DNA from: Trachythela sp. YZ-2020
Lineage: Eukaryota > Cnidaria > Anthozoa > Malacalcyonacea > Clavulariidae
Reading direction: 5' to 3'
Length of the DNA: 64,000 bases
NCBI GenBank assembly: GCA_016169945.1
Contig: JADLSH010000158.1
Location: forward strand, 1,585,001-1,649,000
Shown here piece after piece: positions 22,577-34,600 of the stretch. Both the position numbers and the translations under genes were made by a program. The notes under the pieces were generated by a model. That model did not search any database. It worked only from the letters and a program-made list of their open reading frames with translations, and had not been told where the DNA came from. Each line of letters starts with the position of its first letter. Positions within the stretch are counted from its first letter, which is position 1.

Positions 22577-23303
22577 GCCTCTACCAACCACTGATGCTGG
22601 ATATAAGTATGTGGTGACTTTCACAGACTATTATACAAAGTTTGTTGATTTCTACCCTTTGAAAGAGAAGGCAGCTGTTGGGGTTGGCACACAGGGTAAA
22701 AACGTTTGTTTGCAGGTACCATCTAACCCATTTTATGTCTAAAGTCTAAACTTTTTGCTAAACTCCTTGTGAATTTCGAAGTCATCAGATTAATACTGAT
22801 TCCTTTAAAATTTGCTGTTTTTCATTAAAGTTAAGAGGCATATTAAACTACAGTACATTATAATTTTTTTCTTTTCTGTAGACTTCTGTCTGACCAAGGA
22901 CTTTAATTTGTTGCCAAGGTAAAAAACATTTTTCTGTGTATATATATTTTTAAATAGTGTATCCACACCAGTTTTTTAAAGAACAAAAGACTTCATGTAA
23001 GCTTCTGTGCAGGAGTGTATCAAAATTGTCTGTGTTTGTGTTGTTAATAGATGAACACAGAGGTTTGTAAACAGTTTGGTATTAGCCGTTCTGTAACCAG
23101 TGCTTACCATCCTCAGACCAATGGCCTTGATGAGAGGACCAATCAAACACTAAAAGTACGACTTGCAAAGTTGATAAATGAACATCAGAATAATTGGGAT
23201 GAGTTTTTGGAAGATGTTTCGTTCTCAATACGAACACAGAAACAGGGATCAACGAAATTCATTCTTTCTAATGTTTGGTCAGCATCCCAGAATGCCAATT
23301 GAG
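22577..23303 (+). pseudogene. Ginger integrase core (three exons)
   Basis: Exon 22577-22695 has VVTFTDYYTKFVDFYPLKEK (first catalytic Asp in FTDY). Exon 22882-22918 has LLSDQG (second Asp) but a TAA stop follows at once where a Glu-Phe is usual. Exon 23051-23303 has SAYHPQTNGLDERTNQTLK, whose Glu is the third catalytic residue, and a one-base frame change before the MFGQHPRMPIE block. Donors and acceptors (TTTCAAG, TTCTGTAG, GTTAATAG; GTAAAA, GTAATA) are plausible. Confidence 0.75.
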
Positions 23304-24171
23304 GTAATATTACTGTAATCATGGTAGTTGTAACAATCCTTGTTTTTATTTTAGGATAATATTGTTTTTAACACAAACATTGTTTTTATTGAATTTGAAA
23401 AAGACCTGTCTTTTCATTGCATGTAGATGGAAAAGATATCAGAAGATGATGAGAGTAATGAATGGGAAGGTCCTTCTATTGAAAGATTAGAAGAGATGGT
23501 GTCTGAGAGAGAAAAAATGATGCATAATGTTGACAAACTGGTAATTATAACACTTTTAATTGTGAACATGATGTATGTAGGCATAAAATTTAAGCATGTG
23601 ATCTCTAATGTCAATGACCAATTGCTGCATGTGTTTAATTATATAACAAAATCATTTCTCTATTTACATCACAAAGGTCCAAGCTAATGTTGAGAAAGCA
23701 CAGGCAAAGCAGAAGAAAGACTTTGCAAAAAGAAAGGACAAGGGGGTCAAGGTTTTTCAACATACAGTTGGTGACCTTGTCCTTCGCAAGGTCATGAAAA
23801 ACATTAGCTGAAAAGGTGGAAAACTAGATGCATTGTGGACTGGTCCATACAGGTATGTGTGCTCCTGAAATATATGAACTAAGCATGTTAGTTCCTTGGT
23901 AATTATGTTGGTTATTCATCTCAGCGCTTTGTGCTTTATTGACAGATATTGCAAGTTGTCTCTTTCTCACTGCATGTTATTATAAAATGCCTTATTAATA
24001 CCTCTTCTTTATGTTTTTTACAGGATTGTTGAAATAGATTGTCATCAACATGTCACTCTTTCAAAAGAGAGTGGTGAAGTCCTTAAGGTTAAAGTTCCGT
24101 ATGATCAAATCAAGCCGTATGTATCGAGTGATATCCACACGCATTTACAACCAACTCCTGGAAATGTTGAA

Positions 24172-24370
24172 GATGGTGGGAAAGTCGTTGATGGTCGAAA
24201 AGTCGTTGATGCCAGTGGAAAAGTCGATGATGCCAGTGGAAAAGTCGATGGTGGAAAAGTCGATGATGGTGGGAAATTTGATGATGGTGGAAATGTCGAT
24301 GATGGTGGGAAAGTCGATGATGTGGGAAAGTTGATGATGGTGGAAAAGTTGATGATGGTGGAAAAGCTGA
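24172..24370 (+). repeat. Coding tandem repeat, VDDGGK units
   Basis: A repeat of about 18-21 bp (GTCGATGATGGTGGAAAA) occurs around ten times and encodes VDDGGK-type hexapeptides inside the last Ginger exon. It bridges the integrase part and the protease part. A frame change by one base occurs near 24,320, so the repeat is read in two frames. The minus-strand ORFs here (PSSTFPPS) are shadows of it. Confidence 0.85.
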
Positions 24371-24372
24371 TG

Positions 24373-24992
24373 TCATCATATCTGAACGAAAAGCAAAGAA
24401 AAGAGTATTTGGGCCATTGCCTGTTCGCCGAGCTGTGTTTGCAAGTGAACTTCCCAATCTCTTGCAAATAAATGAGAATGGACAATGGCTCACAGACGAG
24501 CATATCCTGGCAAAGCATTTTCCTTACATTGGAGGGCTACAAGCAGCATGGGTATTAATTTCAGAGGGCTGCCACTCTGTTGGTACTCCTAAACAAGACT
24601 TCGTTCAAATTTTAAATGTTGGTGGCAATCACTGGATTACCGTAAGCAATGTTGGAAACCCTAAGGACACCATCACAATTTATGATTCTTTGTATGATGA
24701 TGTAAGTCCTTCATGCTAAACTAAGTTCACAAAGCAAATGGCTTACATGCTAATGGCAACATCTAAGCATGTAACCCTTCAGTGGGCTGACATGCAGAAG
24801 CAAACAGGAACTTCCGATTGTGGATTGTTTGCAATTGCAGCAGCAACCAGTCTGTGTTATGGTGTTTTGCCACAGGATTGCCCCTGGGAACAAGGGAAGA
24901 TGCGAGAACATTTGTCCACCTGTTTCAAACTAGGGGATCTCACATTTTTCCCGCAATCTTCATTGGTTCGTAGACACCGAAGTTACCATTGA
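24373..24992 (+). pseudogene. Ulp1-type cysteine protease domain of the Ginger element
   Basis: VGGNHWITVSNVG supplies the catalytic His (about 24,630), ITIYDSLYDD the Asp (about 24,684), and QTGTSDCGLFAIA the Gln and Cys (about 24,805-24,825), the His-Asp-Gln-Cys set of C48 peptidases. One in-frame TAA (24717-24719) splits the domain; the frame is otherwise continuous from 24,417 to the TGA at 24,990-24,992. Ulp1 proteases cleave SUMO or SUMO-like conjugates; in transposons their role is not settled. Confidence 0.8.
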
Positions 24993-25131
24993 ATGGAAAA
25001 ATTTGAAGTGTTTTGCCACTGCAGACAACCAACATGCCTTCATGGTGCAATGTGATAGTTGCGAAGATTGGTTCCACCGGGGTTTCCCAAAGAATTCCGA
25101 GAAAGATAAACAACACATAATTTATTTGTAA
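24993..25131 (+). pseudogene. PHD finger, C-terminal to the protease
   Basis: EVFCHCRQPTC supplies the first Cys pairs and, one frame over, MVQCDSCEDWFHRGF supplies the CxxC and the W-F-H core of a PHD finger. The single-base change falls between CLHG and MVQCD. The protein ends at TAA 25129-25131, before the last Cys pair, so the finger is incomplete. PHD fingers read histone H3 tails, which would suit a targeting role for the transposase. Confidence 0.7.
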
Positions 25132-25139
25132 AAATTGTA

Positions 25140-26500
25140 AATAGTCATTAGGAGTACCATGTACACTTTGTGAAAATGTAAATATTGTATATATAATTTT
25201 TAACTTGACACTTAACAGATTTGTACAGTAACTCTACAGTAACTAACTCTAAACCATGTGAATCATTTATATCTATTATAAACTGCCAAAATGATGTGTC
25301 ATAATGTACTTGATATTGCTCTAATTCCAGACAATTTTACCCATATGCCTATTTTTTTGTTAATCCTTATTATAAATTATACAGTGTAGTTGATTTTTCA
25401 AATTTTACTTCAATCCTTTTTCCTCCAAAAGAATCCCAAAAGTCAAATGTTTGTCAAAATAATGTTTAGGTTTGAAAAACTAATGTTCGACATTTAAGAA
25501 TTAAGGTGCACAATCTCAGACTGCACATATCTGAGCATGCCAAGATTGCAAATAGTGGACACATTTTCATGGTTCTAGGTTCAATTCCCTGTCATTTCTC
25601 CTGGTCAAGTCTCAAATTTTGTATAATCAGAGTCACTTAAAATATCCATATTCCATACACAGCCAACACAGGTTTATATCTGACTTCTGTTAATAATTTC
25701 CCAACATTTACACTAATAATAGTAATATTAATATAGCTTGCACTTTTGTCTTTTTAATACGATCACGATGAACACAATTATTAATGATGAAATTCGAGTA
25801 AAAATACTTGCAATCTGTTTAGGAACTTTCCCCTTACTTATCTTCTGTTCTTGAACGTTGGAAGTTGAATGTTCTGGGGGGTTGGGGGCATGGCCCCCAG
25901 AAAATGTTTGTTTTTTAAAGCTCGGAAATGCTATTTGCTGCATTCTGAGGGACGTTTCAATGCAAAATTAACCTCATAAAAACACCAAAATTTACAATTT
26001 TCAGCATCACCGACTCTCACAAGGTTCTTCCTGAAATATCAAATAAAGCATTTTTGGATTATTCAAAATATTGAAGCGTCACACTGCTTTTTTGCTATTG
26101 ATATTTCAAACAACTGCAGCTCTGGACTATAAATAAATTGCAACCACAGGTATAACAATAGAAACATTGTCTTGCTACCAACACATGGTCAACACACGAT
26201 CATATTTCACTCTTACATTTTCAACTTCACAGCTTACTTAGGGACTGTTGTTACAATTAAAAATTATATACCACCATTATGGTTCTCATTACCTATATCT
26301 AAACTTAAAAATCAGCAAATCACTTATAATATCCGCTTCAATAGAAGCAGCATTCGTCACACTTGCTGAAGCCATTGTATAAACGCACAAAGACAATATA
26401 AATATGATCATTACTCACCGTGTTTTTTGGTACTTCTCCTGACCAAATTGGCATTGTAATGTTTCAGTTTATATAACTTTTAAATTGTTAAAAAACAAAT
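25140..26500. other. Non-coding stretch
   Basis: AT-rich with no gene signal on either strand. GGGGGCATGGCCCCC at 25,882-25,896 is a short GC-rich palindrome. Confidence 0.45.
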
Positions 26501-26513
26501 TTCTCTGGCTAGA

Positions 26514-28430
26514 CTAAATAACTAAGATATCCATCTTCCCTTCTCTCTTGTATTTAGCTCTATTGCCTAAAATAGGCACTGCATGCTTCGGTAATTTAGC
26601 TTGTTTGTCCCCATCTAAATATAACTTAGAAATTTCCCGAACCGCACGATCAGCACGATGACCCAAAGGAAGGCTCCAGTCAACTTTCGTTCTGTAAAAA
26701 AAATCAGTATAAGACTTAAAGTTTCATTATGTTGGCCACCAGCCTTCGTCTGAGATTTCATCACACTGTAGTATGACTCGACAATGGCTTCCGTGCCTCC
26801 TTTTGCAAGGACAATGTTCAGGCAAATGCAACCTTCCAATCCAATTGCTTTGTACAGAGTTTCATCTGTAAAAATACTTTTTATCACTGCACCTTCATCC
26901 AGAGTTGCAAAGATAGGCTTTGTCAAGTTCTTAACATTTAGACGATAAACAGTTTTAAAGAAAGATTCTGTAGCCTCTGTACCATCTGCATCATTTGCAT
27001 TTTCTAACTTCTCTAAACGGGCATATATCTCGTTAGAAGGCAAGTTAAACCAGGGCACTAAGTGTTCTCCTTCTCTCCATAAATATTGTTTTAATGCTGC
27101 TTTGAACTTGTAGAATACTGTATGCGCCAGAGGTGGCTCAAAAAAAGATTCTTCGTAGCCATCTCTCTCGCTTAAGCATCTGATATGTGGTAAGCTACAC
27201 ACATATTCATAAAACAGGGCGAAGTCTTGGACTCCATATGCAGCAAGTGATCCTTCACCAGCAGTCAACTTGATGCTGCCACATGTTAGCTGTTCACCAC
27301 ATACCAGTCCGATTATTGTGTCCAAATCAAAACATGTAAGGATGTTGATTAGTGGCTTGCACGCACTAGCTACTCATGATTCAAAAGATATCCGAAGGGC
27401 AGCCATAAAAGTCTTGAGATCATTTTCCACATCAAATGGTTCTCGGGCTTCCCAGTTATCAAACGTTTGTAACGTGTTGCCAACTTTCTTTGTTTCAGAT
27501 GACACGACCCTCCATCCTTTCACCAATTTGGTTTTCCTGAACATACCCTTGATGATTTCTTCTTTGTTCTCTGTCAGTAAGGCACGAAAGGTCTGGATGA
27601 AAAGTGGGAGGCTACAAATTAACTTTCTGAACTCTGTGTATTGTGAGGCGAAAATCGTGTTGCGCAGGAACGGCTAGTGAGCCTCAATGACAAGTCATCG
27701 TCATTCTTAGCCATTTCAACTGCATGGCTTAACATCTTTCCCCGTTGAAATATTCGGTGGATGACACATGTGCAGTGTACCAATCGGTCAAAAAATTCTT
27801 TGGACGTGCCTTTCTTTCCCTCAAATACATCTTTCATTGCTAAATCAACGCAATGAGGGGGATCCCACAAGACGACAAAAAAGTCTCCAGAATTGTTCAC
27901 AAAGCTCTTTTAATGTTCCTTCAAACTCGTTTGCTTGATAAGCACCATCACAAACGGTACCTTGATAAGATCCATTGATCACTGCTATCCATCCAGGATA
28001 AGCATTTTCAAGCTCTTGATATAGACCTTTTGCTAGTTCTTTCGCATCAGCACCAGAGACTGCTGACACATTCGACACTGTTTGGATTTGTTGACACATT
28101 TGTGTGGATTTCTTTTTGTCAGCACTTTTAACACCTGGATTTCTTTTAGTTTTTGCTGCTTTTAAATCTGCCCTCTCTTTTGCTGTAAGAATTTCCCACT
28201 TTTCCATGAGATTACCGGTTTTTGATACGGTTTCTTCTTTGTCATTGAATGGCTTTATTACAGGCGTGCTTTTTCCCTCATGTCTTCGCTGAATATGTCT
28301 TTGTTTGCTTGAATCATTGTATCTGCAAAGCTTGTAGACATCAGGCATTTCTCCGCTACTAAACAATTTGAAAATGTACAACTGTATTGAGTTTTTCTCA
28401 ATACAGTCAAACACAACGATAATTTAAACC
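26514..28430 (-). pseudogene. hAT-like transposase, copy 2
   Basis: Minus-strand segments give a CCHH-like start (LCRYNDSSKQRHIQRRHEG), a basic linker, GTVCDGAYQANEFEGTL, VLWDPPHCVDLAMKDVFEGK (hAT-type D.PH..DLA.KD), an internal domain, FALFYEYVCSLPHIR, and the C-terminal block GGTEAIVESYYSVMKS, GGQHNETL, TKVDWSLPLGHRA, ending at a stop at 26514. FYEYVCSLPH and the WDPPH block match copy 1 (FKYVISLPH, WDATH), so the two are one family. Copy 2 keeps the dimerisation end that copy 1 lacks. Frame changes occur near 27,880, 27,650, 27,340 and in a T-run near 26,700. Confidence 0.65.
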
Positions 28431-28821
28431 TGAATACACACTCATTGTCGATGTTCATCTTTGTGTGTTCTTGATTTCTAAAATTATGCCGAATTTTACC
28501 TGTAGCATGTTACACAAATTCCAGCAGTTGTCTTGGTTGATTCATCTTTCCTACTTTCAATCTTCAATGCTTTTGGTCTTTTCCACCATTGAACCAGGAC
28601 TAAATTATTATGAATTAGTAGAAACGATAATTATGGTTAATTATGACTTGAAAGGGAATAGATTTTTTATACAGTATACATCGTGTACATATTCTTCTGG
28701 AGTGCTGGGTATAAACTGTAATAATGCATTCTTTTTCTCAACAGCTGATTGTAACTTTACCAGATTGTGGTTTTCTTTTTCTCTGATCATGTTGGATTTT
28801 TGTTATTTCATCAGTATCTAG

Positions 28822-31680
28822 TTAATATGCAAAAATGTAGAGTAGATACCATTTATATAGATCTATAAGAACTACATCAAAACATCAAATGCCATATTTG
28901 GAAGCAATGTACTAATGTGACCAAACCATAGAACAGAGACATGAAAAAAAAAATTACTAGGCAGCCCAGCATGACAAGCATGACCGGTAGCTACGCCACT
29001 AGGTGATGGTAATTGTTTCTTTCGTACTGTAAGCCACCAACTTTATGGAATAGAAGATCATCATTTGCAAATAAGGGCTCTTGCAATTCAACATTTAACT
29101 ATAAATACATGCATGCAGTAACCCCTCACCTAGGCACTATTGCAACATTCTATTAAGAAATCTATTTTTCTTAAATGTTTATATAAATCTGGGCTTATAT
29201 TCGTTCATAAGCATTATACACAGGGTAGCTTATATTCGGGGGTGGGGGGCTAATACATGGACTACATTTTGTGTTAGTAATATTTATTATGAAAAGCTCC
29301 GAAGCCATTACACAGAAGATTCGGGGGTCCTTATATTTGGAATGGTTTGAGCGTTATACAGTACACTGAGGTGCTTCTATCTGGGTGGGCTTATAGTCGG
29401 AAGTTTATGGTATATCAGTAAACAATTAATCTAATTATTAAAATTTATATAATTAGGCAAATAATTAATTCAATAATAAAATAACATTAACAAAGAATTA
29501 ATTAGGAAAAGTGTTCAACTGTGAAAACCATTGTACCATTTGGGAATACATTTTATGCACTCAAATTCCCAAATGTGCAGTTATTTAAGTTTAATAATGT
29601 GGGGACCTGGTTTAAGTCTTTGGGAGCACTTGATGCTGCACAACCAGCATACCACTCCTATATAAAGAAAATATATATACTATTGCCTGTTGATTTAGTT
29701 TTGTATAATATTAATATATTACACAACTACGATATTGTATATATCCCAGCCAGTATGAGTTTCAATTCAAACACTCATTTGATGTAGTTTTACACGAGCA
29801 AGGCAAGGGACGTTACAACAAATGCAACTTATAAAGTTATTTTTAAAAATATTGATTAGTTTAGTAATGTATTTACTTGCTTTGCACGTGTTTGCATACT
29901 AAGGTCACACTTATAGCACCATCCTAAATTAAAATAAGGTTCAAATCAGTCCTGTGTGAATGAAACAATACAGCATTTATATAAAAAAGTTTCATTCTGA
30001 GTGTAGGGTGTAGATATAAGTTTTCTATAGGGAAATTTCCATAACTTGTATATTAAGTAATAATGGGAAGCAGTACCTGTATTTTGCTCTTTGGTCTGTG
30101 TTGTTTCCTGAAATAGGAAAACATATAATTATACGAAATGTGGAAAGGCCTTGTTGCAAGGGAAATTTGAACTAAAAAGTTAGTAGATGGTGCTAGTAGA
30201 TGGAATACTCGAACGGAAATATATATACATTTTTTACGGACCTATACAGGAGCAGTTGCGATTCCCTGCTATTCTTGTGCGGCACTCTAACAAACTGAGC
30301 TATGTGCAGAGTCCAGTTGCTGAGATTGACTTGAGTGGTCGGGGTGTTAAGGTGGGCGAGCTTTTTCCAACAGGCACTAAAAAAACAACAAGTGAACATA
30401 TATCTATTAGTTATGGGATCTGATGGAAACAGAAAAGAAACAGTTTAAGTTTATTTAAGAACATGGAATGCAAAGTTTAATAGCCATGCCACTATTACGC
30501 ACTGTACCAACATCATCTTTATTTTCTTTAGGTTCCTCAGCTAATAATATTGAACAACCCAGTTTTAATTAATGAAAACCTAAAGTATCAGCTAATATAT
30601 CATGCACAAGCATTTGTTGTATCTCTTTGCAGATGAAATTGCACTAATTGAATGCATTTTTTATATCAAAACTAACTTTCGACGTTTTCCCTCACAAAAC
30701 TTGAAGGCTTGAATCTACATACTTAAATGAAAATATAGTTAATCTGGGTTTGTGGTTAGCCAATATTGTTTTGAATTAACCATAATATTCCAAATATATA
30801 TATTATATACTGTAGTTATTATACTGAACTTAACCTGTTATTCTATTCTAAAATTTAGAATTATACAACATGGTTTTTTAATTAACATTCAAGTAATAAT
30901 ATACCACTATCATCTTCAGCATGAACATCTGAAATGAGAAAAGTTACATTTAGCATTTATGTACAGTACCTGGTATGTTATATTTACAACCTTAAACATT
31001 TACATAAACCCCAAGGGCTTATTTTTTGGTACCTTTAAGGAGAGGTGTGGAGGGGTTGCTTAATTATTTTATTCTTATAGAACAGGAGCGAGGTGTTAAA
31101 GAGAGGGGGCATATTGAAGAGGTGAAAATATTGAAAAACAGGCACAACAGTCTGGACAACAGTCCAGTACGGTAGTATATTTTCGCTCGGATATTTTCCC
31201 ATGCTTCCAGGAGTTTGAAATTGTGTGTGATCTTGTGTGTGGATTATTTAATAGCCATAGCACGACACGAAGCATTCATGGAGCAGAAATCTATATGAAA
31301 TCGATAAATTATATATTGCTTTTCATCTTATTTAAAATTTGTAATCTTCAATAGATCTAAAACATGTTATTCCATATTTAAGTGATATTTTATTGTTAAG
31401 GACTCACAATGTCAACAGCCAACCGCAAACACAATATAAATATTGTGTCTAGTAACAGGCACCTTTTGACAAATGCCAATCTCTAATTGCCTCCTCAAAA
31501 ACACAGTAATAAAGGCATAGACCAATGTCACACCACAGTGGTCACACCTCCAAAATTGTGCCTTGTAACAGGCCAAATAATTCACTCGGAAGCACAGAGC
31601 ATATGCCCAGTATCTCAGATATTCAAACACCACTAAGTAACATACAAATTCACTACTGCCACTATGATAACTTTGATTGC
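28822..31680. other. Non-coding stretch with dispersed repeats
   Basis: No gene can be supported. The stretch 29,180-29,410 contains several variants of GGGCTTATATTCGG, also echoed at 31,015 (GGGCTTATTTTTTGG), which suggests a MITE family. A SINE-like repeat lies at 30,185-30,350. Confidence 0.45.
30185..30350 (-). repeat. tRNA-derived SINE, diverged copy
   Basis: It shares GATGGAATACTCGAAC, CAGGAGCAGTTG and GTCCAGTTGCTGAGA with 38,765-38,935. On the minus strand the A-box region reads TAGCTCAGTTTGTTAGAGT; the B box is lost. The plus-strand ORF over it is not a gene. Confidence 0.5.
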
Positions 31681-31683
31681 TTA

Positions 31684-34600
31684 CTATGATTCTGCAGTCT
31701 TTTCTGCAAGTACCTTAAGACGCTCTTCAGCTTCTAGCCTTTTCTTCATATTCTTATTCTTCCCGATTGCTTTAAGGCGGTCAAACGTCATTGGTTCAAA
31801 CACAATATCATGAATTGATCTTACCCTGGACGTAGCTACAAAGGTGCACCTTTTTCTCCTTTACCTAAACAACAGCTTGTGTCGCTGCGCTTGCAGCATT
31901 ACCAGAATGTCTCACTTGAATTTCTGCCATAGGTTGTCCAATTGCTAATAGCTTTTCATAATTGTATTCAGCAACAGTCTTTTTGTCAAAAAAATACAAT
32001 CGGATAGCATCAGTAAACTGATCCATTGGAATATTGGTCGTCGAATGGTCCAAAAATAGTTTCCAGTCATCCTCTGTAACTTGACCATTTCGGATTCTCA
32101 TCAATAATGCTCTAAATGCAATTGTCTCTGGGTCTTCACCAGCCTGATGCATAACCTGCTCTAAAATGATTACCGAATCAAATGTCAGATACATACTGTG
32201 TCCATGGTCACTTATTACTGAACCGTTACCAGTAATGTACATTGGCCTATCACCTACAGATGGTAATTGACCAAAATCACCCATTAAAATTATTGACATA
32301 CAACCAAAAGGGATGTCTTCCTTTCCAGTGCCAGCACGTAGTCTGTTGTCCAGCCATGATAGCATTCATGATAGCATTTTGTGCCCAATCATTGACATTT
32401 CGTCAATGATCATATACCTCTTACCTTCTAGTCTCAGTTGTAGTCGCTGCAAAGAATCGCCCTGCAATTCCCTATATTCATGAATAGGAAGTTGAGCAGC
32501 AGAATGTAGCGTTTGACCATTAATACTAAAGGCTGCAATCCCCAGTGGTTGCTGTAACAATACACTGATCACCTAGTACTTGTTTCACAGCACTAATTAA
32601 GTACGTCTTACCTGTTTCGGCTGTCCCACAGACAATCATATGAACAGGATTATCACCAGTCTGGGATGTGATAATATCAAAAGCCAGTCGTTGTTTTTCA
32701 TTCAAAGTCTCCAGATCAACAACATGTTGTTGACCATCTTGTCAGTATCCATGGTGACCTAGTTCCTCGTCATCCTTTCTCTGTTGATATATCCATCCTG
32801 GAGATTCCTTTAGCAAATCTGTAGGTACAGATCTTACCACCTCAAACCAGTCAACTGCTTCCCTGCTCAACATCCCATTACCGCTTCATCATAATGTTGG
32901 TTGATTCTGCACAACAACATCTAATCATCAACGTCCTCCTTGTCATTAGGATCAATTTCACTTTCATCATCACTCTTTTCATAGCTTCAATCAATAATTT
33001 ATTTATACACGTAGTGCCAAGGAATACAGAGACTCGTAAAAACGCACATGTGTACTTAAGCTATTACAAGATATAGTATAGATATAAGCTATTAAATAAT
33101 TTATAGATATAAAGTACATAACATAGGTATGTAGAGAATAAAAGTCATATCATATTAGACTATCTAGCAATAATAAATGTCCATATCAAGTTCGATATTA
33201 TTTAATAAAGCTTTAAAAAGTTGTAAATTATCAGCATTGCGAACCTCATCCAGGAGGCAATTCCATAGTCGACTAACTATGGAACAAAACGAGTTTTTCA
33301 TCCAATTAGATTTAAAACTAGGTTGATTAACTTTAGTTCTAGATCCACATAGATTATACGGCGTTAGTCGAATTTAAAAGGTATGTAGGGCCTAGTCCTC
33401 CGAAACATTTAAACAACAAGACCAATGATTGAAAATGCGGTGAATTAGAGATTTCATATCAGCATAGTTTAGCACAAATTCATATGTGTTTGATTTTGCC
33501 AAACCTAAAAGTGACCTCAACATATAAAAGTTGGCATCTTCCATTTTATCTGATAACATTTTTGTTATTCCTAATAAGGGGCTACAGTATTCCAGATGGG
33601 GAAGAATATACGCCTTATAGAGTTTAATCATTATTTCTGGTTCTATCATTCTCTCCAGTCTACGCAAGGCTGCGCATTTCGCATAAGCCTTCTTCATTTG
33701 TTCTTTCATGTGTGCCTAAAGTTTAAGTTTGTCATCCATACTAACTCCGAGCATCTTTAAAAATTCCTTAATTTCAATCGTAGATTTGTCCATTTTAAAA
33801 TCATAATTATACGTTGATGGTCGTAGTACCAGAGCTTGTGTCTTAGATGGATTTGCAGAAAGGTTATTACGGTGGAACCATTCGGATAGTGTGTTTAAGT
33901 CGTTATTAATGATATACTCCAATAGCATGGGTGAATAATCTGCGAAGTACTCAGTCGTATCATCTGCGTATAATCGTAGGGAGACTTTGGATATGAAGTA
34001 ATTCAAGTCATTCATAAACATGTTGAATAAGAGTGGACCAAGTAATGTGCCTTGTGGTAAACCAGTTTTGACAGCTCTCCAACTTGAGTAGGTTCCATCA
34101 ATTTTAACTCTTTGTCGCCGATGAAATAAATAATTGCTCATTAGTTTTAGGGCCTCCAAACCGAAACCGTACGCTTCAAGCTTTGCAATAAGGAGTTTAT
34201 GATTCAACGAATCAAAAGCTTTACTTAGGTCAACCGCAACAACTGCAACAGTCTTGCCATCATCTAGCTGTACACGCCAGTCTTCAGTCATCTTCAGTAA
34301 TGCGGTGGTGCATGAATGCCCTTTCAGGAATCCCAAACGATTACTAGATAAATTTTGGCCAAACGTTTCAAACATCTGATCATACATTATTCTTTCGTAG
34401 ATTTTAGACAGTATGGGCCGATAATTTTTCTTGTCCGTTTCATCATCTTTTTTGTGAGCTGGTGTAACATTGCTACTTTTCCATTCTATTGGCCAAGTTT
34501 GTCCACGAATAGAGTTATTAATTAGACTGGCAATCGGCTGCACCATCACCGGAGCTGATATCTTAAGTAATGCAGCAGATATGCCATCCACGCCTGTACT

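Larger units (their letters stand above)
21685..25131 (+). mobile_element. Ginger-type DNA transposon gene (intron-containing, decayed)
   Basis: Seven exon-like blocks with GT-AG borders encode, in order, an N-terminal block (21685-21931), a Gypsy-like integrase core (22577-23303), a charged linker (23427-23540), a post-integrase domain (23677-23852), and a long last exon (24024-25131) holding an acidic repeat, an Ulp1-type cysteine protease and a PHD finger. No reverse transcriptase, protease or RNase H is present, which separates it from Gypsy LTR elements. Integrase plus Ulp1 or OTU protease plus PHD is the architecture described for Ginger1 elements. Stops and frameshifts in the integrase, repeat and PHD show it is inactive. 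Terminal repeats were not located. Confidence 0.7.

Noticed and set aside
22521..23303. Gypsy LTR retrotransposon as the source of this integrase
   Set aside because: No reverse transcriptase, RNase H or LTR is found around it, introns split it, and Ulp1 plus PHD follow in the same gene, which fits Ginger.
24105..24518. Minus-strand ORFs rich in FPPSS/HHR
   Set aside because: They are antisense readings of the VDDGGK coding repeat in the Ginger element.
30187..30423. 78-residue ORF
   Set aside because: It lies over the diverged SINE and has no protein signal; the matching minus ORF is likewise a shadow.
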